Assembly (NCBI GenBank): GCA_958295985.1
Contig: CATQHV010000003.1
Location: 1-32,511 of the forward strand
DNA from: an uncultured Candidatus Binatia bacterium
Lineage (GTDB): Bacteria; Desulfobacterota; Binatia; UBA9968; JAJDTQ01
Length of the DNA: 32,511 nt
Direction: 5' to 3'
Notes under the pieces: model-generated
What the model was told of the DNA's origin: nothing
Seen by the model: only the letters and a program-made list of their open reading frames with translations
The model's database searches: none
Shown: one piece after another, positions 27,301-29,231 of the stretch
Position numbering within the stretch: the stretch's first letter is position 1
How the letters are laid out: each line of letters opens with the position of its first letter
Made by a program: the position numbers and the translations under genes

Positions 27301-28252
27301 AGGGATCCACTGCCACGCCGCGCGTGCTGTGAAGACCGGAGATCTGGTCGACATAGCCTCCCGTGGAGTTGAGGACTACGACGCGGCCCCGCGAGTCTGT
27401 CACGTATATCCGGTTAGAATCGGAGTCCACTGCCACGTCTTGTACCGAGGCAAATGGGAGGATGCCGTCGGGTAATCCGCCTAAGCTGATGTGAGGTTTG
27501 GAATCCCAAGTGGAGTTGTACACAGAGATCTTGTAGGCACCAAAACTTCCGTGGATCACGTATAGGTCGCCCGAGACGGCGTCCAGCCCCATTCCCCACG
27601 GGAAGTTAAATCCGGCGATGGTACGGACGAGGTCCCTTGCGGTGTTGAACACCTTGACGGTACCGGTATCGGATACGTATCCGAGATTTGCCGCGTATAG
27701 GTGGCCCGAGTTATCGTCTATCACCATGTCGGTCAGAACAGAAAATCCGATGTCTCCGGTATTGCGGATGCTGGCGACAAAGTCCCAGGTGGAGTTGAAA
27801 ACCTGGATGCGCTCGCCGTTGGTGTCGGCCACGAATATGTGGCCCGTGCCGTTGACTGCCACGGCGTGCGGATTGCCAAATTCATCGTTTTCAAGGACGC
27901 CGGCGAAGTCGTTAGATCTGCCAAAGATTCTCTCGAGATCCCACACGATGCGCAGGTTGTCCACGGTGCCCGAGGTGACGCTGATGTCCGTTGCGTTGAA
28001 GGTGGTGGCGTTTACGGACCTGCCAAAGTCCATGCCGAAGGGTATGGTGGTCATGTTGGTGGGCGATGTCGTGCCGGCTGAGATCTCGACGGTCAGCGGG
28101 TGGTTGTCGGCATACGCGGGGGGCACGGCCGCGGCGGCGGCCGCAAGGATGATGAGAACCGCGGAGGGGATCAGTACCGCGGCCAGCAGCAGCGGCGGCG
28201 GCAACGGCCGGTGCCCGGATTTAAAGGACATTGAGTTTTTTGTCGACCGCAT
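3062..28252 (-). CDS. Giant secreted NHL-propeller / Ig-like repeat protein (annotated frame, 8396 aa)
   Basis: The product is a probable cell-surface or secreted scaffold or adhesin; the ligand is unknown. Residues 1-49 form a signal peptide ending in AYA before DNHP. The remainder is about 18 modules, each with six NHL repeats (typical blade: GVAVNGTGHVFVADTGNNRV) forming one beta-propeller. Modules are joined by Ig-like domains with motifs such as FRVDFGENVTGFDADDI and DGTILVDIAAGAA. No catalytic motif was seen. N-glycosylation sequons are very frequent. The ATG at 28252 is used as start; an in-frame ATG at 28231 (residue 8) would also leave an intact signal peptide, and neither has a convincing TATA box. 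Residues after about 8274 (below about 3430) are an Arg/Pro/Thr-rich out-of-frame tail created by a one-base loss, so the stop at 3062 is probably not the real end. NHL and Ig-like assignment is by motif recognition. The function as adhesin is inference. Confidence 0.93.
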   Translation of the reverse strand: MRSTKNSMSFKSGHRPLPPPLLLAAVLIPSAVLIILAAAAAAVPPAYADNHPLTVEISAGTTSPTNMTTIPFGMDFGRSVNATTFNATDISVTSGTVDNLRIVWDLERIFGRSNDFAGVLENDEFGNPHAVAVNGTGHIFVADTNGERIQVFNSTWDFVASIRNTGDIGFSVLTDMVIDDNSGHLYAANLGYVSDTGTVKVFNTARDLVRTIAGFNFPWGMGLDAVSGDLYVIHGSFGAYKISVYNSTWDSKPHISLGGLPDGILPFASVQDVAVDSDSNRIYVTDSRGRVVVLNSTGGYVDQISGLHSTRGVAVDPSMGLLYVAEEGTRYRVQVYNSTTHDHVTTLPGAFNYPRQIALDASGSVYVAVVNNGQIRKFNVGHAFDVVDPLDGRTLTVNMTAGSVQDIDGVGNEASNNASIVIDRTGPTPVITSVQPNATSSPVINFRVDFGQAVTGFAPDEITLSGTGTHGGPANFEERGGGLYTFEVRPTLNGTILVDIAANAARDLAGNPSEAAARFSIIYYSEPLIPTITGIQQGPTGLRTVSFALNFSKPVAASQLDTSDISATSGTVSNMRFAPQHNGSFGGRGSGDDRFTLPSGVAVNGTGHIFVADLGNGRISVFDDTRRQIGGITGLDAPSAVATGDRSGRIFVADDTGGGRVAVFDSAWGRITDLPGTFDSPTGVAVHPSSGRVFVADNTGAGGRVAVFDPSAGLTYAAAPDLPGPFDSPTGVAVHPSSGRVYVTDNTGAGGRVAVFEPSAGRTYAAAPDLPGTFDRPRGVTVDAFSGDVYVADTNNHRILVFNPARSIIANITGLFNLPYHAAVDGSSGTLYVADRNGHHVRVFDPTYAFDVEAPADGYTLVVDMPAGRVQDRNGTPNEASYQERILIDRTPPVPAITATTPGLTNVTTAHLRLDWGESVDARTLAAPDINVTSGTVGLGLELDPAGSFGGRGTADGLFERPTGVAVGSAGSVYVTDESNGVQIFDADLNYTADLPGPFSRPSGVAVDATTGHIYVADLFADRIRVFNSTHHHIANITGAFSNASDVAVDGRSGNTYVADPDADLVRVFDPWRRHAADIDDRFDNPGGVAVDGSTGRIYVADTGNDRVAVFGPDGRFLHNITGWFTGPEDVAVDGISGTVYVADRGGLRVQVFASDTGGNVHNITGISGPVSLAVDGSGTLYVADRSSHMIRTFEPAYRIAVADIGEGILAVNLPAGLVRDGAGNANDASGYAYLEVDHTAPRPVITAVQSGPTDAAVIDLRVNFTEPVTGFEADDIALSGTAPHGGVTGFTKLTPANYTFQIRPTFRGDIHVDIPAGTLRDQAGNLGTAAARFSITSSGTQLIPTVTAVPADPTTLRSVPFSLTFNRAVDPATLDASDIVPSSGTVRNLRLAPQHLTSLEGTGAPGDRFSGPLGMAVDGGSGDIYVADTANGHVDVFDRHGRHVQTMDDHLGSPAGIAINGSGVIFVADSNSGQVDVFGPDRGHTGTVDYPFSFPTDVAVDDLTGTLYVADTGNSLVRMFDSALDHTGDIPRTSFSFPRSVAVNGSGHVFVADSVNNRVAVFGPGLDPLPDLPGTFNNPSGVEVDGSGRIYVSDTGGNRVEIFDPALRSIANMTDGFDAPRSPAIDGYSGRIYVPNWRSGHVAVLDGTAHAFEVADPADGRRLTVSIPEGRVQDPAGNRNVASNEADIGVDRSLSGVVSAAITAPDRITIRYGEPVHAAGTAYGALTVGGAPRGYAAGDPLSGNGTEVHILAFAEGGTASPGAVGTLIINATAITDRVGNVLDDTDAYLQRLADGQPPGIIHAVITTSPDHITVRYGEPVHATGTAYGALAVGGAPRVHDWAARSSGNGTAVHTLAFTGGGVQGAPSSAGTLVMDRTAVTDLAGNALGGTTAHLQALTSGLLPTAGITTNATAPTATPTVHFTVTFNRPVSNATLDISDINATSGTVSNLRPVPHHSFFGSADATSGSGPGEFNTPHGVAVNGSGHIFAADTNNGRISIFNSTGQHLTDIRGLAGPYGVAINGSGHIFVAETNGNRLSVFDSARNPVATITDLLLQPSAVAIDGVSGAVYVTNLGNGRVQIFDHAGRHTGNLTDTFSLPHGVAVHGISGTLYVADSANNDIAVFDSTGGRIATINGTFALPHHLAVDGASGALYVADRDHHHIEVFRITGGPGTAAEIAWNRTAIIEGGFSNPRGVAVHGATGTVYVADSDNHRIAVFDGARYAFGVENATDGRTLAVNLAAGGVQDLAGNAIAGSGTVRVGIDRTAPVPVITAVQDSPTRAPAIDLRVDWGENVTGFGAADIVLSGDATHRGVTDFAAAANGSAYTFKVRPTAGGTIHVDIPAGAAADAAGNPGVEADRLSMVYDGMLLVPGITTPQGHTSLRTVPFALDFNRAIDPSTLDSSDIRATSGTVRDLRLQPQPGGIFGGGGPGEGGQGSGPGHLHSPSGVAVNGSGYVYVADINNGRVQILGPSLDLVGSITTRLVNPSGVDVHPTSGAVYVSDSNTNRVEIFNPAGSHNGTLTITGGFLLPQDVAVNGTGHTFVADWGRSRISVFDPAKMLVGHIAGFNLPRGVAVDHSSSGHIYVANSGNNQIRILDRAFHPVADIVGPLSNPTGVTVDPDSGHIYVADSGNDRVAVFDSARNIIASITGPFNGPRDVAVHPASGAVYVTDLNNHRLRAFDTAYAFNVADPDNLRRLAVDLPEGSVQDAAGNPNVAPRTAGVYVDRTAPAPAVSTEQRGPTNATVIEFQLDFEGAINATTFVTSDIDATTGTVQNMGLVWRPAGDIGGPGTAPGLFVSPSDVAVDGPSGLVYVAETGGDDRVQMFNATTGAYIDLLPGVFSNPNGVEVDQATGRIYVADWTGNYIAVFNGTGHPVTSITGHLDAPIDIAIDESSGTLYVANTGNNRIAVFDSSLDHVTDIAGTPAFSFPSGLDVDGSGNLYVTDANNNRVRMFGPDLAPLPDLAPSDPFDYPTSVLADDFAGVLYVSDANNDRILIFNSTTLDHTGTITGGFDFPLGLAADPATGTLYAVDLSNHRVRVFDPAYAFNVTDLADGATLNVTLPAGSMRDPAGNPNDVSNTVSIGIDRTVPTPRITSDQSSPTRAAAIGFRVGFGENVTGFDATDIALSGGAEHGGVAGFAGADGYANYTFEVRPTSTGTILVDIPAGAARDAANHTSNAAARFTMVYDGTPLVPVITSVPSGHTNLHTVPFNMSFNKPIRTATLQASDIEATSGTVQNMRPVWPYTGGFGGPGRGAGQLDSPGGVAVNGSGHVYVADTGNGRIEIFDGAGRPVANLTGPLVSPYAVAVDGSGHAYVADTDGNSNNNNVTVFDPARHNIRNLTGMFDSARGVAVNGSGHVYVADTGNNNVTVFDPAGRNIYDLAGPFGSPRGVAVDSRSGHVYVVNAAGAGGGAGANLTVFDPAGRLTDTITAGHLAAPSGVAVDSYTGYVYVADAGTGDGVPRVAVLDSTTKRHIANITGPLVSPSGVAVNGSSGTVYVTDRTASTVHVFDTAYAFEVEAPAGGDTLEVRLPEARVRDTAGNINVASGTVRLVIDRIPPAPAVTIVQPDPTNATVINLRLDFGGEVIDDSTLDTSDINVTSGTVRNLRASLGNNGSFSGRGQDSGLFTYPSGVAVNGSGHIFVADTDNRRISVFDSARHHVTDMAITGPPGYPGDVAVGGPSGSIYVTDRNNNRVRVLDTAGNPGTDLPGPFASPSGVAVDGTSGRIYVTDTTGGGRVAVFDSTGRHDFDLAGDFDSPRGVAVDATTGTVYVADLGNHRVAVFDSAGRVPADDLRRLLDSPSGVATDGSGNIYVTYRDDDHVAVFNSTRHHVANITGPFLIPRDVTVDAASGTVYVADSGSHHIRAFGVYLDTAYAVDVEGPAEGRTFAANLPAGSMQDAAGNENTDSGFARVRVDRTAPEPVITSVQPDRTASATINFRVGFGENVTGFDAADIALSGSASHGGVANFGGLDGYANYTFDVSPTFRGTVRADIAAGAAADTAGNPSVAAARFQIFSDNTALIPAITTTAGPGSTNLQTVPFTLAFNRAIDGATLDASDIDVTAGTVSDLRFTPRNETGFGGPGSGNGKFSGPLGMALDGGSGNLYVADSRNGRVQIFDSDGGYTDTIRGDLSLPAGVAVNGTGHVFVADSNNGRIHVFGPDLDPVNATAAGLLRFPSDVAVDGATGNIYVADTGNGRIRMFDSSLRPGTDIPETFSFPRGVAVNGSGHVFVADSGNDGVRVFDRSMGRVGNITGPFDNPSGVEVDAVFGNVYVADTDAGRIAVFDTALRSIANITAGGFGAPRGPAVDGYSGTVYVADTAGNRIVVLKPEWTFGVAGTEHGQTLAVNMSAGRVQDSTGNDNAASNTVSLTIDRSAPEPVITSVQRSPTNATTISFRVAWSLDVTEFTRDDITLDGDAAPGSVTNFVMVRGDLYTFDVVTVSDGTVQVGIAPGAAEDRAGNPSAEADPVRVVRDTERPTPLITAVQSSPTGAPTINLRVHWEDGDAVTGFTADNVTLSGDALHGGITNFVMVRGDLYTFDVSPTADGTVQVDIAENATRDLAGNPSEAAARFSITYHGMPLVPTITPVRSGSTNLQTVPFYIEFSRVVDAATLDASDIEATSGTVSDPHPVWKFKDNFGGFGPQNGRFQNPAGIAIDSGRIYVADWNNNRIQVFDSDRRYITEIKNGFDTPYDVAVNGSGHVFVADTNNNRIQVFDPAYRNITDITGFTFPFSVAVNGSGHIFVSDSHARNRIAVFDSAGGNITEITRDFDRPHDITFDDTTGNIFVADTFNNRVRVFDSAWNLITDLSSPTHPTGVAIDGRSGDVYVSKFGTGRVAVFNSSWGHVADIDHIFNGPHGVAFDASFTSLYVTERNRNYVTIFDARYTFDVADPADGRTLAVNMSAARVQDRAGAANVESNTARINIDRTLRGPVISAVQSSPTDAATINFRVDWDENVRGFGADDITLSGTAAHFGATHFAGGGASYTFNVSPVSDGTILVNIAAGTVQDALGNPNEAAVRFLVTYDTAPLTPVISTSVPSGSADLQTVPFNLTFNKPVDASTLGTADIDATSGTVQDLRAAWHHDGNLGGEGTGNGRFTNPHGVATDHAAGRTYVADTGNSRLAVYDAGGRHTDSITDLRRPQGVAVDNVTGEIYVADTDNHRVAVFGPDLESAANIPNLKNPIGVALNGTGHVYVADTGNNRVAVFGPDLEFVANITDSGRIDSPSGVTVNGTGHVYVADSGNNRVAVFGTDGGFLANITDSFSHPFAVSIDGPSGRIYVSDPFNNRIAVFGADHAHVANITDWINVPTGVAVEEATGTLYAVSRDNHHLSLFDPAYSFEVEDPADVRTLAVNMSAGRVQDPHGRANEASNTVRIHIDRTGSMPVITSVQDSPTDAATINFRVNFREPVTGFGPGNITLSGTAAHGGITNFARVGDGSVYTFDVSPTADGTVRVDIAAGVAPDLAGHPNEAAARLSIFSVVTPLIPGIVPVHPGPSNLTVVPFNVTFNKPVDVGTLTASDIDVSSGTVGDLRLAPRHVEDIGGYGPGRGQLSAPYGMAIDGSGNLLVADSDNDRVAVYNRTLDHVASITNNAAGDLLVDPLDVAVNGTGHVFVASTDAYQIAVFNSTFHNIANITSGSPVFDEAQGVAVNGTGHIFVAGGNDRIQVFDRALNHVASIGSDNPHNRDFNSPRGMAIDGSGNLYVADRGNSRIAIFNTVLDHTGDLPIPVAGATGVAIDGTTGNIYAVESGHDSIQIFNSTNHHIGTISDRVDPLGDKPRRVAVDGATGTLYVTDTGDNTVQVFDVNSYTFNVTDPANREDLGVRMQADRVRDAHGYSNEASDRAEVRIDRDAPVPRITSEQSPGPTGAAVISIRVDFGENVTGFGPADITLSGEATVRGIANFADVNGTVYTFDVLTATGGTIRVDIAAGAAADTAGNPSGAASRFSIVYVRPPLIPEIGVQAGPVSLQTVPFNLTFNRHVNASSINATDIEVSSGTVLNLRPVYGYEAGLGGPGAGDGLFDDPAHVAVHPVSGHLYVADTGNARVQIFDGAGNHVEEIADGFESPTGVAVNRTGHVFVADSAANRVAVYDGGLVRIDNLTAGIAFKSPYGVTVDTSTGGNIYVANTLNGTVAVFNSALDHIANITLTGEDPRPRDVAVDPNTGNIYVADSGHDRVTVYGPDRARITDLSGTFNRPYGVEVDPASGYVYVADSWDRHIRVYNGTTHRIASITAPFGNATGIALDGSTGTLYASYRELYGGTPDNRIHVFGTGYAFDVADPADNRNLTVSLPAGRVQDPAGDDNRASAPARIRIDRTAPEPVITAVQDSPTDAATINFRVGFGENVTGFDAADIGLSGEAVHGGVTGFAGADGYANYTFDVSPTLRGTIHVDIAAGAATDTAGHPSVAAARFSIFSDSDALVPTITTTVRSGSTNLETVPFTLAFNRAIDGATLDASDINVTAGTVSDPRFVPRHDASFGGPLPGFDNDEFRTPIGMVLDGSGNLYVADSGNNRIQIFDPDGVYIDTIRQRFTLPTGVEINGTGHIFVADSGRDRIRVFGPDRGHITDIPAAGDTGGTLSSPTDVAVDGTTGNIYVADTGSGRVRVFDSSLRHDTDIPETFSFPRGVAVNGTGHVFVADSGNNRVRVFDPSLNRVGNITGPFNNPSGVEVDAVYGNVYVADTGANRIAIFDPAWRSIANITAGGFGAPRGPAVDGHSGTVYVADTAGHRILTFKPEYTFGVAGTEHGQTLAVNMSAGRVQDAAGKDNTASNTVSLTIDRGAPEPVVTAVPSGRTNASEIVFSVAWDMPVTGFDGTDIAVSGDAGHGGVTDFVRVSGDLYTFKVTATSDGTVRVDIAAGAAQDGAENPSAAADPVRVVRDTERPTPHITSAQSVLTGSATIDYTVDWDGDAVTGFDAGDIAVSGNAGHGGITGFTQVSGDLYTFGVSPTSDGTVWVDIAAGAARDLAGNPSNAAVRHSIVYDGMPLVPSIASVPQEGSTSLQTVPFNLTFNRPINASTLDASDINATSGTVQDLRPAWGHDGSLGERGSDPGKFMNPAGIAIDSGRIYVAEWNNNRIQVLDSAHNHVADIRDSFNTPYAVALNGSGHVFVADTNRNRVAVFDTGYGYAGVLTPVTAFTHPLGVAVNGSGHVFVTDTRDRVAVFDHTGRNIFDITDGFNDPHGVAVDATTGNIFVADTFNNRVRVYDSSWNRITDLSSPTHPTGVAVDGPSGLIYVATFANGRVSVFNSTWDRIAQLDPTFAGPHGVAFDASSSSVYVTERNGHRLQIFDAGYAFEVEGPADGRTLAVNMSAYAVRDRAEKPNVESNTVRIGIDRTVLPPVITSAQPDPTNATTINLRVDWGERVFGFGADNVTLSGTARHGGVTGFEGAGGAPAAASYTFDVSPVTDGTILVGIAAGAARDALGNSNTEGALFSTVSFVTPLAPVITPGLPGPTSLDVIPFNMTFSRAVNATTLHTSDISASSGAVGGLRTVYNNTGGFGGVGTADDEFTGPAGMAVDGIRGILYVADSGNNRVKMFNRAGNYTGELPGTFAYPAGVAVNSTSGTVYVASDQGNNVRIFDRTGRDIGELQGTPGRQFDRVLDVAVDDTSGNLYVADHFGERVAVFNATLGHLGDITSATARHPYAVAVNGTGHVYVSYGRIIAVFDSARQPVGELPHVFAAAEGVAVDGFSGNVYVAERDANRIAVLDTAGERIADITGGFDQPSGVAVDDLYGTVYAVDTFNNRVREFDIAYAFEVEAPAEGRTLAVNMSAGSVRDVLGYANADSNTAGILIDRGDPVPVITAVQDGPTDAATLNFRVGWAEPVRGFDAGDITLSGTAAHGGIANFAVHDGGANHTFDVSPVSDGTVRVDIAAGVARDLAGRPNGAADRFSIFAVVTPLTPGIVPVHPGPSNLTAVPFNVTFNKPVDAATLTASDIDVSSGTVGDLRLAPRHVENIGSFGPGNGLFFSPYGMAVDESSGRLFVADGENDRVAVYNRTLDHIANITGLTGGAAGVTDDGTPCPVRGPSCYPPIDGALGVAVNGTDHVFVASADNDRISVFNSTFHYVANITHAGADQIISPYGVAVNGSGHVFVADTDGGRIQVFDPARNHVGGTENNRADSDAIENLDSPRGLAVSAAGHLYVADHGHSRVAIFDTALGYAGQLALPAGSGPTNVAIDGTTGNIYVVEASRDNVRIFNSTNHHIGTISDRVDPLGNSPRGAAVDGTTGTLYVTDTSSHSVQIFDVDSYAFNVTDPANREDLTVRMQADRVRDAHGTGTRRPVRRPYTRTGPPRYRTSPLHSPARRTPPPSASGWSGARTSPGLHRTTSRSPVTPRSGASPTLQRSPPTPTPLMCCPRPAGSYTWTSPPAPPPIRRATPAWPPPGSRSYTRGRPCCR
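3426..3433 (-). other. One-base frameshift in the giant gene
   Basis: The minus strand reads CACGGTACGGGAACGAG here. The paralogous site near 10740 reads CACGGGTACTCGAACGAG. One G is missing between the His codon (3431-3433) and the Tyr codon (3426-3428). Upstream of this point the annotated frame gives repeat protein and downstream only the adjacent frame does. No slippery heptamer is seen, so programmed frameshifting is not suggested. The alternatives are a sequencing or assembly error in a GG/GGG run, or a genuine mutation. Confidence 0.9.
10270..16550 (-). repeat. Internal long duplication, upstream copy (propellers 10-13 plus flanking Ig of 14)
   Basis: This stretch matches 3030-9310 module for module at a spacing of about 7.2 kb. 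Propeller 10 pairs with 15 (DxxVTAGTVSD, GTEHGQTLAVNMSAG), 11 with 16 (NPAGIAIDSGRIYVA), 12 with 17, 13 with 18 (SSGTVGDLRLAPRHVE), and the Ig domains before propeller 14 with those before 19 (RFSIVYVRPPLIP versus RFSIVYERPPLLP). DNA near 11637-11692 is almost identical to 4398-4453. Boundaries are approximate. Confidence 0.75.
22560..23170 (-). other. Tandem pair of SwmB-like domains inside the giant protein
   Basis: At residues about 1,695-1,900 the usual Ig-like domain is replaced by two tandem copies of a different domain. Their shared motifs are ITIRYGEPVHAAGTAYGAL followed by VGGAPR, then GNGTxVHxLAF and a closing TAxTDxxGN. This resembles the SwmB-type calcium-independent surface repeats seen in cyanobacterial and thaumarchaeal giant proteins; the family name is from memory of motif style. 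The pair occurs only once in the window, between propellers 4 and 5. Confidence 0.6.
25932..26219 (-). repeat. Tandem duplication of one 144-bp NHL blade (two units)
   Basis: Units at about 25932-26075 and 26076-26219 are near-identical at a spacing of 144 bp (48 codons, exactly one blade). Both encode DSPTGVAVHPSSGRV, DNTGAGGRVAVF and SAG-TYAAAPDLPG. They lie in the second propeller, which still has six blades in total. This is a recent unit-length duplication that preserved the frame. Confidence 0.85.
28106..28252 (-). other. Signal peptide of the giant protein
   Basis: Residues 1-49 have a basic N-terminus (Arg2, Lys5, Lys11, Arg15), a Pro/Leu-rich start and a long hydrophobic core at residues 20-44 (LLLAAVLIPSAVLIILAAAA). 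They end in an AYA cleavage-type motif before DNHP. This is a classical Sec-type signal, so the protein is expected outside the membrane. No lipobox Cys is present. Cleavage position is inferred from the motif only. Confidence 0.85.
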
Positions 28253-28430
28253 GATACGTTACCCCCGTCTCACCCCTCGGCGCATCCTCCGCTCTCTCCT
28301 TCCCCCCCCCCCCCGGAGGCAACATGCAGAGTAAGCCCTTTCTACTACTACTACCCACACCGTTTTCGTGGCTGAGTCCTAGAAATAAGGATTTTGGGCG
28401 GGCCCGCATATGGCGGATCCGGGATTTTCC
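28253..28430 (-). promoter_or_regulatory. Upstream region of the giant gene
   Basis: This 178-bp stretch should contain the giant gene's promoter. In minus-strand sense it holds a run of 13 G (28302-28314) 50-62 nt upstream of the start, and a short TAG microsatellite (28342-28354). Purine-rich sequence (GAGGGGTGAGACGGGGG) lies just before the start. No clear TATA box is seen at the expected spacing from either candidate start. For the 28231 start, AACGTATCA near 28257 is a weak candidate. Confidence 0.4.
28302..28314. repeat. 13-base homopolymer (C on +, G on -)
   Basis: A run of 13 C on the plus strand is seen directly. It lies in the short region upstream of the giant surface-protein gene. 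Homopolymers of this length are prone to slippage in replication and in sequencing, so the exact length is uncertain. Confidence 0.9.
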
Positions 28431-28444
28431 GCCGGTTGATCGCC

Positions 28445-28462
28445 CGATCCGGGCCCGGATCG
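28445..28462. repeat. 18-bp perfect palindrome
   Basis: CGATCCGGGCCCGGATCG is self-complementary. It lies in a stretch rich in GATCGC/GCGATC (about 28438-28530 and again near 28604). The matching region of copy 2 is not palindromic, so the feature is not conserved between the copies. Confidence 0.8.
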
Positions 28463-28924
28463 CCTCCCCGTGGTGCGATCACACACCCCGGCCGGCAGAT
28501 CGCAGTTCACCGGTGCGGCCGCGGATCGCCCCCGTTCCTCCCTTCTCCCCTCACCCCATCCCCACAAAGCGGGGCACGGCACGTCGCCGCCCCGCGCGCA
28601 GGCGATCGGGGCAGGCCGGGGCCGGATGCGTGCGTGATGGTGTGTCCGGCAGGCATCCTCCCCCTCCTCCATCCCCGCGGCGGCATGTGCGATCAGGCGG
28701 TGGCGATGGCGGTGTTGTTGCAGGTAGCGCCGCCCTGCCGGCGCGGGCCTTCAGTACCTGCAGGCGGTGCGGCCCGGCCCCGATCCGCAGAATGTGCAGG
28801 TTTGGGGTGTCGCGGGCGGGCGGCGACAGGATCCAGCCGGAAGGCGCCCCCGCGCATGGTACGGCACGGCATCAGAATCGGCCCAGTCCGATCGCCTGCC
28901 GGATCCGCGCCTGCCGGAAGGGAC
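28463..28924. other. Non-coding part of copy 1
   Basis: No supported gene is seen. Long open frames here are Arg/Pro/Gly-rich, and copy 2 interrupts their alignment with indels (for example CGGCCCAGTCC versus CGGCCCCAGTCC). About 28735-28843 is nearly identical to copy 2 with very few mismatches, followed by a variable patch at about 28844-28858. Confidence 0.6.
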
Positions 28925-29109
28925 GCCGTGTACCGGTACACGGTCCCGGTACCGCCGTCCAAGTGCGGAATCACCAAGGGCCACTCCGGGATGACCGGAG
29001 ACGTCAAAACCCCATGCGGCCGGCGGTTCTGTAACGTCTTGTGGTGCTGATAACATCACACGTAATGCCCCGGAAATGGAAAATTCCCCCAAACCTCAAA
29101 AACAGCGGT
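28925..29109. other. 185-bp block identical between copies (copy 1)
   Basis: Every base from 28925 to 29109 matches 31644-31828, although flanking non-coding DNA and both neighbouring genes have diverged. The block starts with the 18-bp palindrome CCGTGTACCGGTACACGG (28926-28943). It includes a stem-loop CTCCGG-GATGA-CCGGAG (28984-29000) and ends in the AT-richer AAATTCCCCCAAACCTCAAA stretch. No credible conserved ORF explains it. It could be a structured RNA, a regulatory region or a gene-conversion tract. Confidence 0.6.
28926..28943. repeat. 18-bp perfect palindrome (copy 1)
   Basis: CCGTGTACCGGTACACGG equals its own reverse complement. It stands at the left edge of the invariant 185-bp block and is preserved in copy 2. 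It is a candidate dimeric-protein binding site or a cruciform. Confidence 0.9.
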
Positions 29110-29170
29110 CGGGGGTTTTGGCCCCCGGTTCTTATGGGTGCCCGCACATACGCCCCAAGACGTTACAGAA
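29027..29170. repeat. 15-bp inverted repeat pair (copy 1)
   Basis: TTCTGTAACGTCTTG (29027-29041) is the exact reverse complement of CAAGACGTTACAGAA (29156-29170), with 114 bp between the arms. The left arm lies within the invariant block and the right arm outside it. The intervening DNA contains a GGGGG-TTTTGG-CCCCC hairpin near 29111-29126. Confidence 0.9.
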
Positions 29171-29231
29171 TTCGGTTCGCGGTCCTGTGGGATCAGATCC
29201 GCCCGCCAGCCGCGCCTGCGAACGGCAGGCA

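Larger units (their letters stand above)
1..27970 (-). repeat. Array of 21 propeller modules
   Basis: Approximate extents of the inserted six-blade propellers, in protein order, are: 27106-27960, 25712-26535, 24663-25440, 23302-24093, 21583-22412, 20198-21008, 19118-19925, 17711-18538, 16629-17435, 15259-16045, 13599-14372, 12240-13020, 10830-11660, 9436-10255, 8045-8855, 6384-7160, 5001-5795, 3513-4420, 2153-2935, 777-1575, and a partial one at 1-200. Each begins just after a D-I-x-x-S/T-S-G-T-V motif and ends just before a Y-x-F-x-V motif. Module spacing is mostly 1.35-1.49 kb. It is about 1.09 kb for the three modules with only the split Ig domain (propellers 3, 7 and 9). It is about 1.68 kb where an extra Ig or SwmB pair lies between (4 to 5, 10 to 11, 15 to 16). 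In the modules where I counted blades (2, 5, 8, 16, 18, 19, 20) there were six. Confidence 0.85.

Noticed and set aside
1..28252. CRISPR-like array because of many regularly spaced short repeats
   Set aside because: The repeats are degenerate protein-coding NHL blades about 120-145 bp apart within an open frame, not identical direct repeats with unique spacers.
28324..29034. Plus-strand 236-aa frame preceded by GGAGG and ATG
   Set aside because: It has an Arg/Pro-rich product with no domain. The GGAGG and first codons are absent from copy 2, and indels between copies shift its frame.
28751..29092. Minus-strand 113-aa frame with an identical N-terminal part in copy 2 (31590-31811)
   Set aside because: Its similarity is only where the DNA block itself is 100% identical. 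Beyond that an indel changes the frame and the stop, which does not look like protein constraint. It stays a remote possibility.
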